This document shows positions 27,951-30,569 of a stretch of 30,569 nucleotides of DNA, one piece after another. How positions within the stretch are numbered: the first letter of the stretch is position 1; each line of letters starts with the position of its first letter. The stretch is from an uncultured Cellvibrio sp. (lineage in GTDB: Bacteria > Pseudomonadota > Gammaproteobacteria > Pseudomonadales > Cellvibrionaceae). Under the pieces are notes generated by a model. The model was not told the DNA's origin. It made no database searches and worked only from the letters and a program-made list of their open reading frames with translations. Location of the stretch: the NCBI GenBank assembly GCA_946481735.1, contig CAMLOU010000036.1:1-30569 (forward strand), read 5' to 3'. The position numbers and the translations under genes were made by a program.

Positions 27951-30059
27951 GTGACAGAATTACTTTTTTCACGGACGCCCAATTTACACCTTACGGATGA
28001 GCAAGCTTTGCGCGCACAACTGCGCGATTATTTCATAACGACGTTTGATCGTTACGAATCCTTATTTGAGACGCTGGCCTCTGATGAGGCTTTCTACACT
28101 AAAGCGATTAGCCTGCGTCACCCGTTAATTTTTTACTACGGTCACACCGCGACGTTTTTTGTTAACAAGCTCTTGTTGACACGCTTGATCAGTGAACGCC
28201 TTGATGCACGGCTCGAATCTATCTTCGCCGTTGGCGTCGATGAGATGAGTTGGGATGATCTGGACGGGGCGCACTATGAGTGGCCGAGCGTTGCGGAGGT
28301 GAAAGCCTATCGGGATCGCGTGCGCGCGCTGGTGGTGGATTTGATCGACAATGCACCGCTGACATTACCGGTTGATTGGCACAATCCCTGGTGGGCGATC
28401 ATCATGGGGATTGAGCATGAGCGGATTCATCTGGAAACCTCTTCCGTACTGATTCGCCAGCATAAGTTGTCCTACGTTAAATCCCATTCCTTGTGGCCAG
28501 CCTGCACAACATCCGGAAATGCACCGCATAACGCGCTGGTTGACGTGCCTGCGGGCGAGGTGCTGCTGAGCAAAGATAAAAGCGACCCGTATTACGGGTG
28601 GGATAATGAGTACGGCATGCATCGGGCTGATGTGGCTGCGTTCCAGGCCAGCCGCTTTTTGGTCAGCAATCAGGAATTTCTGGCATTTGTAGAGGCAAAG
28701 GGTTATTACACGACGGAGTACTGGGAAGAGGAGGGGCGTGCGTGGCGGGAATTCAGCCAGGCGACGCATCCGACCTTTTGGCTGCAACGCGAACAGGGTT
28801 GGTATTTGCGCGTAATGACCGAAGAAATTCCCATGCCGTGGGATTGGCCGGTGGAAGTGAATTATCACGAAGCCAAAGCATTTTGTAACTGGAAGAAAAA
28901 AACTACTGGCGACGCCGTGCGTTTACCGACGGAAGACGAGTGGTATCGGCTTTATGATGTCAGCGGTGTAAAAGCCGTTGGCGCTGAGCCGGTGTTTGCC
29001 AACTTACATCTGGATCACTTTGCGTCGTCCTGTTCGGTGAATCAATTTGCTCACGGCGATTTTTTTGATGTGATCGGCAATGTCTGGCAATGGACCGAAA
29101 CACCGATCTATCCGTTCGAAGGTTTCGATGTCCATCCCATCTACGACGACTTCACCACACCCACATTCGATGAACGCCACAACCTGATTAAAGGCGGCTC
29201 CTGGATTTCCTGCGGCAATGAAAGCCTGCGCAGTTCGCGCTATGCGTTTCGTCGTCATTTTTTCCAGCACGCTGGTTTTCGGTATGTCGTTGGCGAGGAG
29301 ATTAGCACCGTGCCTGGTTCCCATTATGAAACGGATAAACTGTTATCCGAATACGCCGAATTTCACTATGGCGATGAATATTTTTCTGTGCCGAACTTTT
29401 CCAAGGCGCTGGTTGATCTGGGCATGGCCGCCATGATCGACAAGCCGCGTCGGAAAGCGCTGGATCTTGGTTGCGCGTCCGGTCGCGCGACCTTTGAATT
29501 GGCTCGTTATTTTGAAGCAGTGACCGGCGTGGATTTTTCGGCGCGTTTTATTGGCCAGGGTGTGCAATTGGTTAACGAAGGCGTTCTGCGTTACACCCTG
29601 ACCGATGAAGGGGAACTGGTGTCCTATAAGTCGCGCAGTTTGGCGGAATTGGACTTGCAGGATGTTGCCCCTAAAGTGGAATTTTTCCAGGGCGATGCCT
29701 GTAACCTGAAACCGCAATTTACCGGTTATGACTTTATCCTCGCTGCCAATTTAATTGATCGCTTGTACAATCCGGCGAAATTTTTGCGCAGCATCCATGA
29801 GCGCTTGCAACTCGGGGGCGTGCTGATGCTGGCTTCTCCCTATACCTGGCTGGAAGAACACACGCCGCGCGCCGATTGGATCGGTGGTTTCAAAAAAGAC
29901 GGCGAAAGTTTTACCACGCTGGACGGCCTGACGCATTTACTTGGCGAACATTTTACCTTGATAAAAGGTCCACAAGAGGTGCCGTTTGTCATACGCGAAA
30001 CCAGGCGTAAATATCAGCATACCCTGTCGGAAGTGACCTTGTGGGTGCGGGTGAAATAA
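27951..30059 (+). CDS. ovoA: 5-histidylcysteine sulfoxide synthase/methyltransferase OvoA
   Basis: OvoA is an iron(II)- and O2-dependent enzyme that joins cysteine to the C5 position of histidine, giving 5-histidylcysteine sulfoxide, the first step of ovothiol A synthesis. The 702-residue protein has an N-terminal DinB-like domain with the iron-binding HX3HXE motif (His156, His160, Glu162 in GIEHERIHLETS) and a further candidate ligand, His65, in FYYGHTATFF. A central formylglycine-generating-enzyme-like domain follows (GNVWQWTETPIYPF and the later IKGGSWISCGNESLRSS). From about residue 480 there is a SAM methyltransferase domain (KALDLGCASGRATF), expected to N-methylate the thiohistidine product. 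It starts at GTG 27951 behind CAGGA. All expected domains and ligands are visible. Confidence 0.95.
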   Translation: MTELLFSRTPNLHLTDEQALRAQLRDYFITTFDRYESLFETLASDEAFYTKAISLRHPLIFYYGHTATFFVNKLLLTRLISERLDARLESIFAVGVDEMSWDDLDGAHYEWPSVAEVKAYRDRVRALVVDLIDNAPLTLPVDWHNPWWAIIMGIEHERIHLETSSVLIRQHKLSYVKSHSLWPACTTSGNAPHNALVDVPAGEVLLSKDKSDPYYGWDNEYGMHRADVAAFQASRFLVSNQEFLAFVEAKGYYTTEYWEEEGRAWREFSQATHPTFWLQREQGWYLRVMTEEIPMPWDWPVEVNYHEAKAFCNWKKKTTGDAVRLPTEDEWYRLYDVSGVKAVGAEPVFANLHLDHFASSCSVNQFAHGDFFDVIGNVWQWTETPIYPFEGFDVHPIYDDFTTPTFDERHNLIKGGSWISCGNESLRSSRYAFRRHFFQHAGFRYVVGEEISTVPGSHYETDKLLSEYAEFHYGDEYFSVPNFSKALVDLGMAAMIDKPRRKALDLGCASGRATFELARYFEAVTGVDFSARFIGQGVQLVNEGVLRYTLTDEGELVSYKSRSLAELDLQDVAPKVEFFQGDACNLKPQFTGYDFILAANLIDRLYNPAKFLRSIHERLQLGGVLMLASPYTWLEEHTPRADWIGGFKKDGESFTTLDGLTHLLGEHFTLIKGPQEVPFVIRETRRKYQHTLSEVTLWVRVK

Positions 30060-30094
30060 GGCCAGGCAAAAAAACTAACAAAAAAGGAATCCTC

Positions 30095-30569
30095 ATGGAA
30101 ATTGATTTTGATATTCCCGTCCAGCGCGAGGGTAGCCACTCGGTAAAATTTGACGGGCGCCAGCAATACTTTGGCACGACCGATGTTACGCCGATGTGGG
30201 TGGCCGATATGGATTTTGCTGTGCCGCCCTGTGTGACGCGCGCGCTGCTGGCGCGTGCGGCGCACCCGGTCTTCGGTTATACCTTGTATCCCGAGAGTGT
30301 GTATCAATCGTTGATCGGCTGGTTCCAGCGGCGCCACCATTGGCACATTGAGCGGGACTGGATTGTAATGGCTCCCGGCGTGGTTCCTTCACTGCATGCC
30401 TGTTGCCTTGCATTTGCTGAGCCAGGCGAGGGCGTTATTGTGCAACCGCCTGTGTATTTCCCTTTTTTCTCTGCCGTGACCAACACGCAGCGTCAACTTA
30501 TATTGAATCCACTGCGCTGCATTGATGGCCGCTATGAAATCAATTTTGCAGCGCTGGAAGCCCAGGCAA
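30095..30569 (+). CDS. PatB/MalY-type PLP enzyme, N-terminal part; probable OvoB sulfoxide lyase
   Basis: The window edge cuts this gene after 158 residues. The visible part begins MEIDFDIPVQREGSHSVKF and includes MWVADMDFAVPP, FGYTLYPESVYQSLIGW and QPPVYFPFFSAV, which are hallmarks of fold-type I PLP-dependent C-S lyases of the PatB/MalY family. The catalytic lysine lies beyond the window. A good AAGGA site lies 8 bases upstream of the ATG. Because it follows ovoA by 35 bases, the likely role is cleavage of the C-S bond of 5-histidylcysteine sulfoxide to give 5-thiohistidine (the OvoB step). By sequence alone it could be a cystathionine beta-lyase. Confidence 0.85.
   Translation, partial: MEIDFDIPVQREGSHSVKFDGRQQYFGTTDVTPMWVADMDFAVPPCVTRALLARAAHPVFGYTLYPESVYQSLIGWFQRRHHWHIERDWIVMAPGVVPSLHACCLAFAEPGEGVIVQPPVYFPFFSAVTNTQRQLILNPLRCIDGRYEINFAALEAQA

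Overview
This window looks like chromosomal core DNA from a gammaproteobacterium, most likely a Cellvibrio-like or other Pseudomonas-related genus. The reasons are the order FliK-like gene / ccmABCDEFG / ccmHI / smc-zipA-ligA, a Zn-type HemB, moderate GC and short intergenic gaps. The taxonomic call is inferred from gene order and is not proven. Three stretches stand out against the housekeeping genes: a complete four-gene JetABCD (Wadjet/MksBEFG-type) condensin defence module, two long palindromic elements inside that module, and an ovothiol biosynthesis locus.

Layout. 1-1177 (minus): the N-terminal part of a Gln/Leu-rich protein that is probably FliK-like, running off the left edge. 1351-6759 (plus): ccmA, ccmB, ccmC, ccmD, ccmE, ccmF and ccmG/dsbE, tightly packed with several overlaps, for haem export, haem chaperoning and cytochrome c maturation. 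A 54-residue membrane protein follows (6846-7010), then a bidirectional terminator and two minus-strand tRNA genes, Asp(GUC) and Val(UAC), with a good sigma70 promoter. Beyond them the cytochrome c maturation genes resume as ccmH and ccmI (7482-9295). After a 325-base gap come smc, zipA (with an unusual Asp/Tyr-rich linker), ligA and a lipoprotein transglycosylase (9621-17115), then a small unknown protein (17169-17594) and hemB (17629-18624).

A DUF3012-like membrane protein gene starts 1 bp after hemB, and jetA starts 9 bp after that. jetA (kleisin-like), jetB (MukE/DUF4194-like), jetC (SMC ATPase, 1213 residues) and jetD (Toprim nuclease, DUF3322/DUF2220) fill 18992-26355. By family knowledge they form a complex that extrudes DNA loops and cleaves small circular plasmids. 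The 341-base gap between jetB and jetC holds two separate palindromic elements of about 105 bp and a possible internal promoter, so jetCD may be expressed separately from jetAB.

26324-26962 (minus) is a response regulator with an uncharacterised N-terminal region; it converges on and overlaps jetD. On the plus strand a DUF815-type AAA ATPase (27064-27927) leads into ovoA (27951-30059), a 5-histidylcysteine sulfoxide synthase fused to a methyltransferase, and then a PatB/MalY-type PLP enzyme cut by the right edge. That enzyme is the expected OvoB-like sulfoxide lyase, so the last two genes probably make ovothiol A.
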